From: Desertifilum tharense IPPAS B-1220
GTDB taxonomy: Bacteria > Cyanobacteriota > Cyanobacteriia > Cyanobacteriales > Desertifilaceae
NCBI RefSeq assembly: GCF_001746915.1
Contig: NZ_MJGC01000053.1
Span: forward strand, 62,001 to 126,000
Reading direction: 5' to 3'
DNA: 64,000 nt
Made by a program: the position numbers and the translations under genes. Positions within the stretch are counted from its first letter, which is position 1. Every line of letters begins with the position of its first letter. The notes beneath the pieces are model-generated. The model was not told where the DNA came from, ran no database searches, and saw nothing but the letters and a program-made list of their open reading frames with translations. Of the stretch, positions 17,032 to 26,542 are shown one piece after another.

Positions 17032-18756
17032 CTAATAATGGCTTCCAGACTTGCGCTTGTGGACAGCCGTTACCCCTTCATTAATCACCTTGCCATCCTC
17101 TACCGCAGCATACACTAACCAGTGGTCGCCGCACTCCATCCGGTCTTGTACCGCGCATTCTAGATAGGCTAGCGACTCGGTGAGAATTTGACAGCCATTT
17201 TTCGCTTCTGTGGTTTGCATCCCCGTAAATCGATCTTCACCGGGGGCGTAATTTTTGACAAATTGCTTCCACATCAACATCCCTTCCGGGAGAATATTTA
17301 AGACAAAGCGATCGCCCTTGTGCATTAATGATTCAATCGCCCGATCCTTTGCCACTGCAATAGTTAACCCTGGCGGGCTAAACGTCGCTTGCGAAACCCA
17401 ACTCGCCAACATGGCGCTATGCACGTCACCCCGTCGCGCCGACACCACGCACAGCGAACCCACCACGCGACCCACAGCTTGGGCAGTGCGGTCAGACTCA
17501 ATCGTACTCGTAGAAGGGGCTGGCGCACGCAGGCGGTACATCTTTTTCAGCGTTTGGGCAAAATCGATCCCCGCTTCCTCGCATTCCTGTAAGGTCACAT
17601 CCGTGGGCTTAAACTTAACGCGGATGGGGTCAAACCCCAGACGATATCCCGCATCCTTCAGCTTGCTTTCCACAAAATCAATCGCTTCCCCACTCCAGCC
17701 ATAGGAACCATACACCCCCATCAGCTTATTCTTATCGGCATTCGATAAAATTAGCCCCAAAGCCGTTTGAATCTGGGTGGGTGCATGACCCCCTAGGGTT
17801 GGCGTTCCAAAGATAATCCCCTGGCATTTTTGCGCCGCTTCTTGAATTTCGGTGGTTTCAACCGATTCGCAATCCATTAATTCGACATTGACGCCCGCGC
17901 GAGTTAAACCTTTGGCGATCGCATCCGTTAAAGTAGCTGTATTCCCATAAGCCGACGCATACAACATCGCCACCGTCAAATCTTGGTCTTTCTGCTGCTG
18001 GCACCAGTGGCGGTATAAATGGGTTAACTCCGATAAGCCATAACGGACTAACGGGCCATGCGCGGGTGCATAGAAACGCACGGGTAAATCCGCCATCCGG
18101 TCTAAAGCGGTAATCACCTGTCGCGCTTGGGAGGCGTGTAAACTATCAAAATAGAAACGCCGATCTTCACTCAGGGTAGACCACCCTTCATCAAACACCT
18201 GATCGCCGCAAATATGCGCCCCAAAAAACTTATCGGTAAATAGGATTTGGGACTGCGGATCGTAAGTGCAAATTCCATCGGGCCAACGGGGGGTAGGAGT
18301 TGGGATAAATTGCAAAACTCGCCCGTTCCCCAAATCCAAACTATTCTCGCCCCGAACCAGCGTTTTCACCTTAAATTCTTCATTTTCCCAAACCTTTTGC
18401 ATCGCCAAAGTTGCCGCTTTGGAACATACAAAAGTAACTTGAGGCGCTTGTTGTCGCAATGCCTTGAGAGTTGCCGCCCGATTGGGATTAAAATGACCCA
18501 AAATCACATAATCAATCCGACTCAGATCGAGATGTTCTTGCAGGCGTTTAAGATAACTCTCTGTAAACGATTCTCCCGGCGGATCGATTAACGCGACCTT
18601 CTCACCTGTAACTAAATAAGAGTTCGCCGTCGTTCCCTTGGCTAGGGAATATTCCACCTCAAACTTCAGCCGATCCCAAGTGCGCGATCGCACAATGGTA
18701 ATCTCGCTACTAACTGGCAGAATTTGCACATCGCGGGGTTTTTTAATTTCTAACAT
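17032..18756 (-). CDS. flv1: Flavodiiron protein with degenerate diiron site (Flv1-type)
   Basis: A 574-aa cyanobacterial A-type-C flavodiiron protein: metallo-beta-lactamase-like domain (about 1-260), flavodoxin domain (about 262-400) and C-terminal flavin-reductase domain (about 430-574). Of the diiron ligands seen in its partner, only H88 and H233 remain; the others are N90, N92, R93, R157 and K176. That loss is the known signature of Flv1/Flv2, which work as heterodimers with canonical Flv3/Flv4 in photoreduction of oxygen. Adjacency to a canonical flv, and no intervening sll0218-like gene, favours Flv1 over Flv2. Its leader is GTGCTGAGT repeat sequence without a Shine-Dalgarno. Confidence 0.82.
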   Translation of the reverse strand: MLEIKKPRDVQILPVSSEITIVRSRTWDRLKFEVEYSLAKGTTANSYLVTGEKVALIDPPGESFTESYLKRLQEHLDLSRIDYVILGHFNPNRAATLKALRQQAPQVTFVCSKAATLAMQKVWENEEFKVKTLVRGENSLDLGNGRVLQFIPTPTPRWPDGICTYDPQSQILFTDKFFGAHICGDQVFDEGWSTLSEDRRFYFDSLHASQARQVITALDRMADLPVRFYAPAHGPLVRYGLSELTHLYRHWCQQQKDQDLTVAMLYASAYGNTATLTDAIAKGLTRAGVNVELMDCESVETTEIQEAAQKCQGIIFGTPTLGGHAPTQIQTALGLILSNADKNKLMGVYGSYGWSGEAIDFVESKLKDAGYRLGFDPIRVKFKPTDVTLQECEEAGIDFAQTLKKMYRLRAPAPSTSTIESDRTAQAVGRVVGSLCVVSARRGDVHSAMLASWVSQATFSPPGLTIAVAKDRAIESLMHKGDRFVLNILPEGMLMWKQFVKNYAPGEDRFTGMQTTEAKNGCQILTESLAYLECAVQDRMECGDHWLVYAAVEDGKVINEGVTAVHKRKSGSHY

Positions 18757-19207
18757 ATTTCTGAGTGCTGAGTGTTTCTAAGTGCTGAGTGTTTCTAAGT
18801 GCTGAGTGCTGAGTGTTTCTAAGTGCTGAGTGCTGAGTGCTGAGTGTAAAGTGGGGATGAAGTGTTGAGTTGACAGTGCTGTTGCGCGGTTCAGCGTAGC
18901 GATGTGCTAATAGCTGAGTGCTGAGTGTAAAGTGGGGGATGAAGTGCTGAGTTGATAGGGCTGTTGTGCAGTTCAGCGGTGCAAAGCAGCGTACTAAGTG
19001 TTTCTGAGTGCTGAGTTTTAAGTCGGTAGCGAGAACAGTAGCTGATTGACTTTCTTCCCCCCACCTCCCCATCTCCCCATCCCCCCACCCTCTTCTCACT
19101 CAGCACTCAGCACTTTCTACTCAGCACTCTAACTTCCCCCCACCTCCCCATCCCCCCATCTCCCCACCCTCTTCTCACTCAGCACTCAGCACTCAGCACT
19201 CAGCACT
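18757..19207. repeat. Composite repeat array 3 between flv3 and flv1
   Basis: About 450 bases dominated by AGTGCTGAGT units in the first half (18766-18960) and CACTCAGCACT plus CCCCACCTCCCCATC units in the second half, so the unit orientation flips in the middle. Two copies of a GTTGAGTTGACAGTGCTGTTG / GAGTTGATAGGGCTGTTGT-like segment (split in the sequence as related 20-mers) lie at about 18863 and 18949. It separates two genes that encode heterodimer partners. Confidence 0.9.
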
Positions 19208-20935
19208 CTAGTAGTGATTCCCCACTTTACGATGGTGAACGGCGGGTAAAGCGTCAGGATCGCTAACTCGACCGCTTTCTACACTGGCGTAGACAATCCA
19301 GTGATCGCTGCATTCCATCCGGCTCGACACGGTACACTCAACGTAAGCCACAGCATCAGTCAGAATGGCGCTACCATTATTCGCCGATTGAGTTTTGACA
19401 TCCGCAAACCGATCCGCACCGGGGGGGAAGCGCTTGAGGAAGTGTTTCATCAAGGCTTGATAGTTATCTTCGGCTAGAACGTTGAGGACAAAAGTATCGC
19501 CAACGTGCATTAAGGATTCAATGGCCCGATCCTTTGCCACTGCAATCGAAATTCCCAAGGGTTTGAAGCTAGCTTGGGCTACCCAAGAGGCTAACATCGC
19601 CCCAGTGACTTCGCCTTTGCGGGCCGTAATCACGTATAAGCCGCCACTCAAGCGTCCTAGGGCCTTGTCTAAGTCGCTATCGAGGGATTTCATCTGTTTG
19701 ATGGTTTTATCCCGCGCTAGCCATTGTCCTAAGTCGGTTCCGGCTTCGTCGCAGAGTTGGTAGGTGGCGTTATTGGGGGTTTCTTTCACCAGGATGGCGG
19801 GGAAGGCTTCTTTTAATCCCAGTTCTTTGAATTTGTTTCGCAGGGGATAAATAGAGAGGTCATCGCCACCACCGGATTCAAATAAACCGACAGATTGCTT
19901 GCTATTGGCGGCCGCTAGAATTGTGCTAATGGCGGTTTCGGCTTGGGTTCCCACTGCGCCGGAAAGGGGAGGCGCGCCGATGACGAGTCCATCAGACATT
20001 TCTACCATTTCTCGGACTTCTTGCGGATCGGCGGATCGCAGGTCTACCATTTCTACGTTAACGCCCGTTTTGGAGACTCCACGCGCGATCGCTTGCGAGA
20101 GGCGATCGCTATACCCGTATCCTGAAATATAGAAGACGGTGGCGGTTGTTTCAGATTTGGCTTGTTCCTGACTCCAAGTGCGATAGCGTCGGGTGAGTTC
20201 GCCTAAATTATGCCGCAACAAGGGGCCATGTCCAGTGGCGATCGTGGTAATGTCGCCTAGGGCGTCCATCCGCTTCATGGCAGAAAGCACCGAACGCGCA
20301 TTCGGGGCCATCAGGCATTCGTAATAAAAGCGATAATCGGGTTCAATCGCCGCTAAGTCTTCATCGTAGGTGCTATCAGAGCAATAATGCATCCCAAAGG
20401 CATCGCAGGTGAATAGCGTTTGGGTTTTAGCGTCGTAGGTAAAGATCGTATCGGGCCAATGCAGGTTAGGGGCGGAGACAAATTCCAGGATATGACCGTT
20501 TCCTAAGTCTAAGCGATCGCCATTTTTGACTTGCAGCCGTTCAAAGGGACGATGCACCAAATTCTCTAGAAACTGAATCGCAACTTTGGCCGCGACAACC
20601 ACCGCTTGGGGGGCGAGTTCCAAGAAATCTTTCACCAAACCGCTGTGATCGGGTTCGGTGTGACTAATAATCAGATAATCGATCGTCTGGGGATCGATGA
20701 GTCCGGTTAATGTGTCGAAATAAAGCTTTTGAAATTTCGCGTGAGAGGTATCAACTAAAGCAGTTTTCTCGCCGCGAATAATGTAGGAGTTATATGTCGT
20801 CCCGTTTTGCAGACCAAATTCAATATCAAAGCGATCGCGATCCCAATCGAGCGAACGAATCGCGGTCGTTTCGGTGGCAATCTCTGCAACGCTGATGGTC
20901 AGTCGTTTTTGCTGTTGATCGGCGAGCGCTACCAT
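19208..20935 (-). CDS. flv3: Flavodiiron protein with canonical diiron site (Flv3-type)
   Basis: A 575-aa diflavin flavodiiron protein with the same three domains as its neighbour. All diiron ligands are present: H92-E94-D96-H97 in SHTEPDHSG, H159 in NLHWPD, D178 in CDAFGMH and H236 in ATGHGPL. With Flv1 it would reduce oxygen to water downstream of photosystem I and protect against fluctuating light. A good AGGAGG site sits 7 bases before the ATG, unlike flv1. Flv4 is the alternative; the flv4 operon normally includes sll0218, absent here. Confidence 0.83.
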   Translation of the reverse strand: MVALADQQQKRLTISVAEIATETTAIRSLDWDRDRFDIEFGLQNGTTYNSYIIRGEKTALVDTSHAKFQKLYFDTLTGLIDPQTIDYLIISHTEPDHSGLVKDFLELAPQAVVVAAKVAIQFLENLVHRPFERLQVKNGDRLDLGNGHILEFVSAPNLHWPDTIFTYDAKTQTLFTCDAFGMHYCSDSTYDEDLAAIEPDYRFYYECLMAPNARSVLSAMKRMDALGDITTIATGHGPLLRHNLGELTRRYRTWSQEQAKSETTATVFYISGYGYSDRLSQAIARGVSKTGVNVEMVDLRSADPQEVREMVEMSDGLVIGAPPLSGAVGTQAETAISTILAAANSKQSVGLFESGGGDDLSIYPLRNKFKELGLKEAFPAILVKETPNNATYQLCDEAGTDLGQWLARDKTIKQMKSLDSDLDKALGRLSGGLYVITARKGEVTGAMLASWVAQASFKPLGISIAVAKDRAIESLMHVGDTFVLNVLAEDNYQALMKHFLKRFPPGADRFADVKTQSANNGSAILTDAVAYVECTVSSRMECSDHWIVYASVESGRVSDPDALPAVHHRKVGNHY

Positions 20936-21191
20936 CTTGAGTCCTCCTTGTCAGTGAATTCGCCAGCGGGTGAAATTCTTTATCTTTCCTTTATTGTCCT
21001 AAATCTTTGACACCTGTGAAGATAAATTGAGTAAAAATAACTAATCACTCTGTTCAAGAGACATTGTTAGTCTATCGAAATTCCATCTAGCTAGAGTATA
21101 ATTCCTGCGATTCCCGAAGAAATTCTCCGGAAATCTCATCTCTTCCTCGCTCGTCTGGTTCAGTTCCCTGTTTACATTGTCGCCCTTAATC

Positions 21192-21842
21192 ATGAGTGTT
21201 TCTGAGATTTTGTGGCAAGCCCATCACGACATCGCGCAAGCCTGTTTGCAGCATCCGTTCGTGAGGGCGATCGCCAACGGGACGCTTCCCAAATCAATCT
21301 TTGCCCATTATGTGGGTCAGGATGCATTCTTCCTAGAATCCTTTGCGCGTGCCTATAGCATTGCTGCGGCCAAAGCTCCCGACTGGGAAGCCTTTACCAC
21401 CTTTCACGCCCTCGCCGCAGGCGTTTTAAACGAACTCAAGTTGCATCGTACCTACGCTCAAACGTGGGGAGTTCATCTACAAACCATCGAACCCACTGCC
21501 GCAACGCGGCGCTACACCGACTTTCTTTTAGCGACGAGTTGGAGTAGCCAGAGTAGTCTCACCGCAGTTGCCATGTCCCCTTGTATGCGACTCTACGCCT
21601 TTTTAGGGCAAGAATTATCGAAAATTGCTAACCCAGAAAGTGCTTATATCGATTGGATTACAACCTATAGCAGTGCTGAATTTGAACACCTCGCCCGACA
21701 GCTTGAGAACTTAGTGAATCGCTATCTCATGGAACCCCATTCCACCGTTCATTCAACCTATCGTTATGCCCTATTGTGCGAACGAGATTTCTTTGAATCT
21801 GCTTGGAGATTTGAAGAGCAAACGGCAAAATTTTCCGGATAA
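21192..21842 (+). CDS. tenA: TenA-family thiaminase II-like protein
   Basis: A 216-aa all-helical protein. The ATG at 21192 (MSVSEILWQAH) is preferred over an in-frame TTG 15 bases upstream. It shows the TenA pattern HPFVRAIANGTLP, a FAHYVGQD segment, YIDWITTYSS and a late FFESAWRF. A cysteine in MSPCMRLYAFLG sits where the catalytic cysteine of the TenA_C group lies. TenA salvages thiamine precursors by hydrolysing aminopyrimidines. No TPP-riboswitch-like sequence was recognised upstream. It is divergent from flv3 across about 250 bases with no other recognisable feature. Confidence 0.85.
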   Translation: MSVSEILWQAHHDIAQACLQHPFVRAIANGTLPKSIFAHYVGQDAFFLESFARAYSIAAAKAPDWEAFTTFHALAAGVLNELKLHRTYAQTWGVHLQTIEPTAATRRYTDFLLATSWSSQSSLTAVAMSPCMRLYAFLGQELSKIANPESAYIDWITTYSSAEFEHLARQLENLVNRYLMEPHSTVHSTYRYALLCERDFFESAWRFEEQTAKFSG

Positions 21843-22142
21843 AGCAAAATGGTTTGGGGAATTTCATAAAGGCATCTGCACCCAGGGGGTTGTCCGTACA
21901 GCAAACCCTCATGAATAGCCTGAAATTGCTTAACCTTTTTAGCACTCCTTGTCAAGGATTTTTGCCCCACCCGAACGCTTGACAATCGAGTTTCTTGTGT
22001 TCCCCTCACTCGCAGACCCCTCTTCAGGGAAACTGCATGTTTAACAGATTTTGACTCCAAACCGGGTTCGCTTCCACTTGAGAAGAACTCCGGTCCGCCC
22101 TGACTAAACCGATTAACCGCCTTCCACCAGTCAACCCCAACT
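21843..22142. other. Gene-free interval before PBP2
   Basis: About 300 bases. The minus-strand open frames here overlap neighbouring coding sequence and show no domain or start signals. I see no hairpin terminator or repeat unit. It presumably holds the PBP2 promoter. Confidence 0.35.
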
Positions 22143-23906
22143 ATGGCTAACGGACTTTTCTTTCAAACTGACACCCGCCCCTCCGAACAACCCGGCATCC
22201 GCTTTCACCGCACCTTAGCCGTTATGCTCCTGATTAGCAGCGTGTTTATCGGCTATGGCTATCGCCTCGCACAACTCCAGCTTGTCCAAGGTCGATATCA
22301 CCGCTACCGGGCCGAACTCAACCGCATACGTCAAATTCCAGTCGCATCCGAACGCGGTAATATCCTCGACCGCAAAGGACGCGTGCTAGCGGCCAACCGC
22401 CTCTCTCGTTCCGTCTATCTGTGGCCGCGAGAACAAACCCCAGAGCAATGGCAAGACTCCATTCCCCGGCTAGCGGCGCTGCTCAATTTGCCCGCAACAG
22501 AAATTCTCGAAAAATTAGAGCAAAGCGGCTATAGGTCTGCTTTACCCATCCGCATTCGCCGCGACTTAAAATCCGAAGAATTCGTCGCCCTCGAAGAATC
22601 GATGCCCATGTTACCAGGGGTCGAAGTCCGCGCCGAATCCAATCGCGACTATCCCCACGGCTCCCTTGCCAGTCACGTTCTCGGCTATATTGGCGAGGCA
22701 ACCCTCGACGAACTGAAAGCCAAACCCGAATATCCGATGGGAATGGTTGTCGGCAAAATGGGGATCGAACGCTTCGTGAACGACCAACTTGAAGGCGTTT
22801 GGGGCGGGCGACTGGTGGAAGTGGATGCCCTCGGCCAAGAATTGCGCGAGTTGGGGTTGCGTCCTTCTAAGGCAGGTTCGGCGGTGCAACTAACGCTGGA
22901 TTTAGACTTACAAAAAGCAGCAGAACGGGCATTAGGCAACCGTCGCGGCGCGGTGGTGGTGCTAGATGTCAAAACAGGAGGGGTGCTGGCAATGGCTAGC
23001 GGGCCGACCTTTGACCCCAATGTATTTACCCGACGGGTAACAGATTCAGAATGGGAATATCTGCAAAGTCAGGAAAATCCCTTTTTGAACCGGGCGCTGC
23101 AAGGATATCCCCCCGGAAGTACGTTTAAAATTGTCACCTCAGCGGCGGGGATGGAGTCGGGTAAGTTTTCCCCTAATTCAACCTTAATGACTTCTGCTTA
23201 CATTACGGTGGGTGGCATTCAGTTTAACGAACACAGTGGCAGTTATGGGGTGATTGGCTTCCGAGAAGCGCTGGCCTACAGTAGCAATACTTTCTTCTAT
23301 CAAGTGGGGATGCAGGCGGGTGTTTCCCAGGTGTCGAAATGGGCAAAAAACCTGGGAATTGGCAAAACTACGGATTTATCCTTGCTGGGACTTGAAGGCG
23401 GTAACTATGGGATGGTGCCTACCGAGGAGGAAAAGTTAGTGCTGTTTGGCGAACCCTGGTATGCGGGGGATACGGTGAGTATGTCCATTGGTCAGGGGTT
23501 GGTGTTGGCGTCCCCGCTAGAGTTGGCGGTGATGACGGCAAGTATTGCTAATGGGGGAATGCGGGTGAAACCGCACTTATTGGCGTCGCAAACCAATACG
23601 CCAGCGACGAAGCCAGAACCCACGGGGGCTGCTCCCGAAACGATTAAGGCGATTCAGTCGGGTTTGGTTGCAGTGGTACAGCAGGGAACGGCCCGCCGGT
23701 TAAATGATGGTTCGATCCCGCTAACTGCGGGTAAGACAGGGACTTCGGAGGTGGTGGGACAGCCTTCCCACGCGCTGTATGTCGCCTATGGGCCGGCAGT
23801 CAATCCTGAAATTGCGATCGCAGTTGTGGTGGAAAATGGCGGCTTTGGCGGGGTGAATGCGGTTCCTGTCGCCCAGGAGATTTTTAATACCTTCTTTAAA
23901 AAGTAG
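22143..23906 (+). CDS. mrdA: Penicillin-binding protein 2 (peptidoglycan transpeptidase)
   Basis: A 587-aa class B PBP: an N-terminal membrane anchor (LAVMLLISSVFIGYGY, about residues 23-38), a dimerisation region with ERGNILDRKGRVLA, and a transpeptidase domain. Active-site motifs are all visible: S326-xx-K329 in PGSTFKIV, SSN at 380-382 and KTG at 531-533 in AGKTGTSE. It would act with RodA in lateral wall elongation. Length is somewhat below the about 630 of E. coli PBP2 but typical for cyanobacteria. Confidence 0.93.
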   Translation: MANGLFFQTDTRPSEQPGIRFHRTLAVMLLISSVFIGYGYRLAQLQLVQGRYHRYRAELNRIRQIPVASERGNILDRKGRVLAANRLSRSVYLWPREQTPEQWQDSIPRLAALLNLPATEILEKLEQSGYRSALPIRIRRDLKSEEFVALEESMPMLPGVEVRAESNRDYPHGSLASHVLGYIGEATLDELKAKPEYPMGMVVGKMGIERFVNDQLEGVWGGRLVEVDALGQELRELGLRPSKAGSAVQLTLDLDLQKAAERALGNRRGAVVVLDVKTGGVLAMASGPTFDPNVFTRRVTDSEWEYLQSQENPFLNRALQGYPPGSTFKIVTSAAGMESGKFSPNSTLMTSAYITVGGIQFNEHSGSYGVIGFREALAYSSNTFFYQVGMQAGVSQVSKWAKNLGIGKTTDLSLLGLEGGNYGMVPTEEEKLVLFGEPWYAGDTVSMSIGQGLVLASPLELAVMTASIANGGMRVKPHLLASQTNTPATKPEPTGAAPETIKAIQSGLVAVVQQGTARRLNDGSIPLTAGKTGTSEVVGQPSHALYVAYGPAVNPEIAIAVVVENGGFGGVNAVPVAQEIFNTFFKK

Positions 23907-23956
23907 GGCGCATTCCCACCTTTGCCTTCATCTCCAACCCTCAATCAAGATAGGCT

Positions 23957-23989
23957 GCTGTTGGGTTACGAATGGCGCTAACCCAACCG
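23957..23989. repeat. Palindromic AACCCAAC-type element
   Basis: GTTGGGTTACGAATGG followed by CGCTAACCCAAC forms a hairpin-capable inverted repeat between the convergent PBP2 and Anbu genes. Its arms match the GTTGGGTT/AACCCAAC arms of the element at 60847. It has no T-run, so it is more likely a dispersed repeat than a rho-independent terminator. Confidence 0.55.
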
Positions 23990-24021
23990 ACAACTCACGA
24001 CCCAGAAAGGTCACTCTGGGT

Positions 24022-24789
24022 TTAGTCAATTTCTATCTGTTCGTCCTCTGGGGAGACGTTACGCTTCCACTCAATATCCGGCATACTTTCAAAGGCTTGA
24101 TTGATTGAGGCTCCCCAAAGTTTGCGAATCTTGGCAAGATAGGGATCGCCCAAGGGTAACTCTAGGTGATTCTGCACGATAAAACTGTTGGCGTGGTACA
24201 TCACTAGGGTAATGGGCGGCCCGACAGAAATATTCGATTTCATCGTAGAGTCAATGGAAACTAAGGCGCATTTGGCGGCGGCTTCTACGGAGGTTTGAAA
24301 GGTGAGAATCCGGTCTAAAATGGGCTTGCCATACTTGGTTTCGCCAATTTGCAAAAAGGGCGTTTCTGCGGTGGCTTGAATGCAATTCCCTTGACTATAG
24401 ACGAGATAGAGTTCCGGATCTTCACCTTTAACTTGTCCCCCAACCAGGAAGTTACAGGTGAAATCAATGCCATCATTTTGCAGCCAAACTCGGTCTTGAT
24501 CTAAGATTTGCCGGGTTTTGCTCCCAATGTGGCGGGCGATTTCGTAGAGGTTGGGTAGGGTGTGTAAGTTAATATCATTTTGAACTTTAATGTCTTTGCG
24601 AAGTCCAGAAATGACGGCTTGGGTAATGGATAAGTTACCCGAAGTACACATTAAAATGACGCGTTCGCCCGGTAAAGAAAAATCAAATAGCTTGCGATAG
24701 GTTGAAATATAATCAACACCTGCATTGGTGCGGGAGTCCGCCGCCATGACTAAACCGAACTGAGTGACGATGCCAAGACAATAGGTCAT
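24022..24789 (-). CDS. Anbu proteasome-like peptidase
   Basis: The start is set at the ATG of MTYCLGI (255 aa), so that the conserved Thr2 becomes the N-terminal nucleophile after removal of Met; a longer frame adds 16 residues not expected in the family. The SDSRT-like MAADSRTNAGVDYIST segment and RKLFDFSLPGERVI match the ancestral beta subunit (Anbu) group related to HslV and 20S beta subunits. Anbu is often found beside an alpha-E protein, a circularly permuted ATP-grasp and a transglutaminase. None of these is adjacent here. Confidence 0.88.
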   Translation of the reverse strand: MTYCLGIVTQFGLVMAADSRTNAGVDYISTYRKLFDFSLPGERVILMCTSGNLSITQAVISGLRKDIKVQNDINLHTLPNLYEIARHIGSKTRQILDQDRVWLQNDGIDFTCNFLVGGQVKGEDPELYLVYSQGNCIQATAETPFLQIGETKYGKPILDRILTFQTSVEAAAKCALVSIDSTMKSNISVGPPITLVMYHANSFIVQNHLELPLGDPYLAKIRKLWGASINQAFESMPDIEWKRNVSPEDEQIEID

Positions 24790-25074
24790 GTAAAGATAAC
24801 TTGAAAGAGTCGCAAGCATTCCAAAGCAACCAGTCAATTGCTTATTGTCTTACAAAAGTTAGCACCTCTTCTTTATACATAAAGAATGATTTTTGTCAAG
24901 CTTGCGGTTTGCCACAAATCTAAACAAGGGTTGAATTCCAAGGTATAGAAAGCATTCTTGCCGCACGCCAGACTAGAGGCGATCGCAATTTTCAATCAAA
25001 CCGAATCTCTTGGATAAGATAGAGAAAGATCCGCCCGCGCGGACAGTCCGAGATGTCATCTTATCTAGGATCGC

Positions 25075-25542
25075 ATGAACTCGATTCAACCGAGCGCATC
25101 TACAGAATTTTCTTTAACCCAACCGCACTCTAACAAAGAAGCCGGATTAGCGCCGCTACTCCTAACCGTCGTTGAATTGATCCGCCAACTGATGGAGGCT
25201 CAGGTTATTCGGCGCATGGAGTCGGGTATGCTGGCTGAAGAGGATTTAGACCGCGCCGCAGACAGCCTGCGCCAACTTGAGGCCCAGGTTTTGCAACTGT
25301 GCGAAATCTTTGAAATCGATCCAGCCGATTTAAATATAGACTTGGGTGAAATTGGTAGCCTGCTTCCCAAATCTAGCGGCTATTACCCTGGCGAAACCTC
25401 AGATAACCCGTCTGTGTTAGAATTGCTCGACCGCTTATTGCATACCGGGGTTGTTGTCGAAGGAGATTTAGACCTGGGTTTAGCGCAACTTAATTTAATT
25501 CATGCCAAGCTAAGATTAGTTTTAACCTCTAAACCGCTGTAA
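25075..25542 (+). CDS. gvpK: Gas vesicle protein K
   Basis: A 155-aa protein with the GvpK core: LLTVVELIRQLMEAQVIRRM (20 residues from about 28), then the DLDRAADSLRQLE helix and the DLNIDLGEIGSLLP segment. GvpK is a minor protein needed for gas-vesicle assembly. An AGGA site lies 5 bases before the ATG. It is the first gene of a gvpK-gvpF-gvpG run; the gvpF start follows 20 bases after the stop. The main shell genes gvpA and gvpC are not in the window. Confidence 0.92.
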   Translation: MNSIQPSASTEFSLTQPHSNKEAGLAPLLLTVVELIRQLMEAQVIRRMESGMLAEEDLDRAADSLRQLEAQVLQLCEIFEIDPADLNIDLGEIGSLLPKSSGYYPGETSDNPSVLELLDRLLHTGVVVEGDLDLGLAQLNLIHAKLRLVLTSKPL

Positions 25543-25562
25543 CTTTTGAGTTTAACAACAAA

Positions 25563-26303
25563 ATGGGTCACGGTCTCTATTTATATGGTATCTTCCCCCC
25601 ACCAGAACCTGAGAATCTAGAGATTCAGGGTTTAGATAAACAACCCGTTTATATTCATCAAATTGAGAATTTTTATTTTCTCTATTCCGAAGCCTTACAG
25701 CAGCGTTATTTATCGAGTCGGCGCAATTTATTAGGTCACGAAAAGGTTTTAGAAGAAGCGATGCAAGCGGGGTATCGTACCCTATTACCCTTGCAATTTG
25801 GTCTGGTCATTGATGATTGGGAAAAGGTGGAAAAACAACTGATTATTCCCCATTCCCAAGAACTCGAACAACTCTTTGAGAAATTAGCCGGTTATCGAGA
25901 AGTTAGCGTCAAAGTTTTGTGGGAAGAAAAGGCAGAGTTGCAGATGCTTTTGACGGAAAATCAAGACCTGAAAGCCAAGCGCGATCGCCTCGAAGGTAAA
26001 ACCCTGAGCATGGACGAAACCATTGCGATCGGTCAAGAGATTGAATTTTGTCTCAAACAGCGCTGCCAGCAGATTGCTGAAACCTTCCAAACCGACTTAA
26101 ACCCATTAGCAACCGAAACCCTTGAAAACGATTTGCTAATGGAATCCATGATTTATAACGCCGCTTTTCTTATTCCTTGGGAAAGCGAACCGGAGTTTGC
26201 TGCAAAAATTGAAGTTTTAGATCGAAAATTCAACGAACGCTTAAAAATTCGCTATAACAATTTTACAGCCCCCTATAACTTTGCTCAACTTAGCCAGCCA
26301 TGA
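25563..26303 (+). CDS. gvpF: Gas vesicle protein GvpF (GvpF/L family)
   Basis: A 246-aa protein with the GvpF/L N-terminal sheet (LYLYGIFPP), the LPLQFGLVI segment, a long central coiled coil (about 120-175, rich in Lys/Glu/Leu) and the AAFLIPWESEPEF motif of the second domain. GvpF links GvpA to the assembly complex. Its TGA overlaps the gvpG ATG by 4 bases (ATGA at 26300-26303), indicating coupled translation. A second GvpF/L-family gene lies far away at 60052. Confidence 0.9.
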   Translation: MGHGLYLYGIFPPPEPENLEIQGLDKQPVYIHQIENFYFLYSEALQQRYLSSRRNLLGHEKVLEEAMQAGYRTLLPLQFGLVIDDWEKVEKQLIIPHSQELEQLFEKLAGYREVSVKVLWEEKAELQMLLTENQDLKAKRDRLEGKTLSMDETIAIGQEIEFCLKQRCQQIAETFQTDLNPLATETLENDLLMESMIYNAAFLIPWESEPEFAAKIEVLDRKFNERLKIRYNNFTAPYNFAQLSQP

Positions 26304-26542
26304 TCCTGCGTTTATTAACCCTACCCCTCCTCGGTCCCATTGAAGGCGTTGCTTGGATTGGCGAACAACTCCTCGAACGTGCAGATGCTGAAATTGACGA
26401 TAAGGAAAACTTACAAAAGCGGCTGCTGGCTTTACAGCTAGCCTTCGACATGGGTGAAATTTCCGAAGAAGACTTTGAAGTTCAAGAAGAGGAAATTCTT
26501 CTAGCAATGCAAGCTGCCGCCGAAGCCGAAGAAGCCGATTAA
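26300..26542 (+). CDS. gvpG: Gas vesicle protein GvpG
   Basis: An 80-aa protein beginning MILRLLTLPLLGPIEGVAWI, the typical hydrophobic GvpG N-terminus, followed by a highly acidic helical half (DMGEISEEDFEVQEEEIL). The overlap with gvpF and the length agree with the family. Its TAA stop shares the TTAA tetramer at 26539-26542 with the stop codon of the convergent gene on the other strand. Confidence 0.9.
   Translation: MILRLLTLPLLGPIEGVAWIGEQLLERADAEIDDKENLQKRLLALQLAFDMGEISEEDFEVQEEEILLAMQAAAEAEEAD

Noticed and set aside
18743..19106. Two overlapping minus-strand ORFs between flv3 and flv1
   Set aside because: Both are made of translated GTGCTGAGT repeats (LSTQH units) and are not genes.
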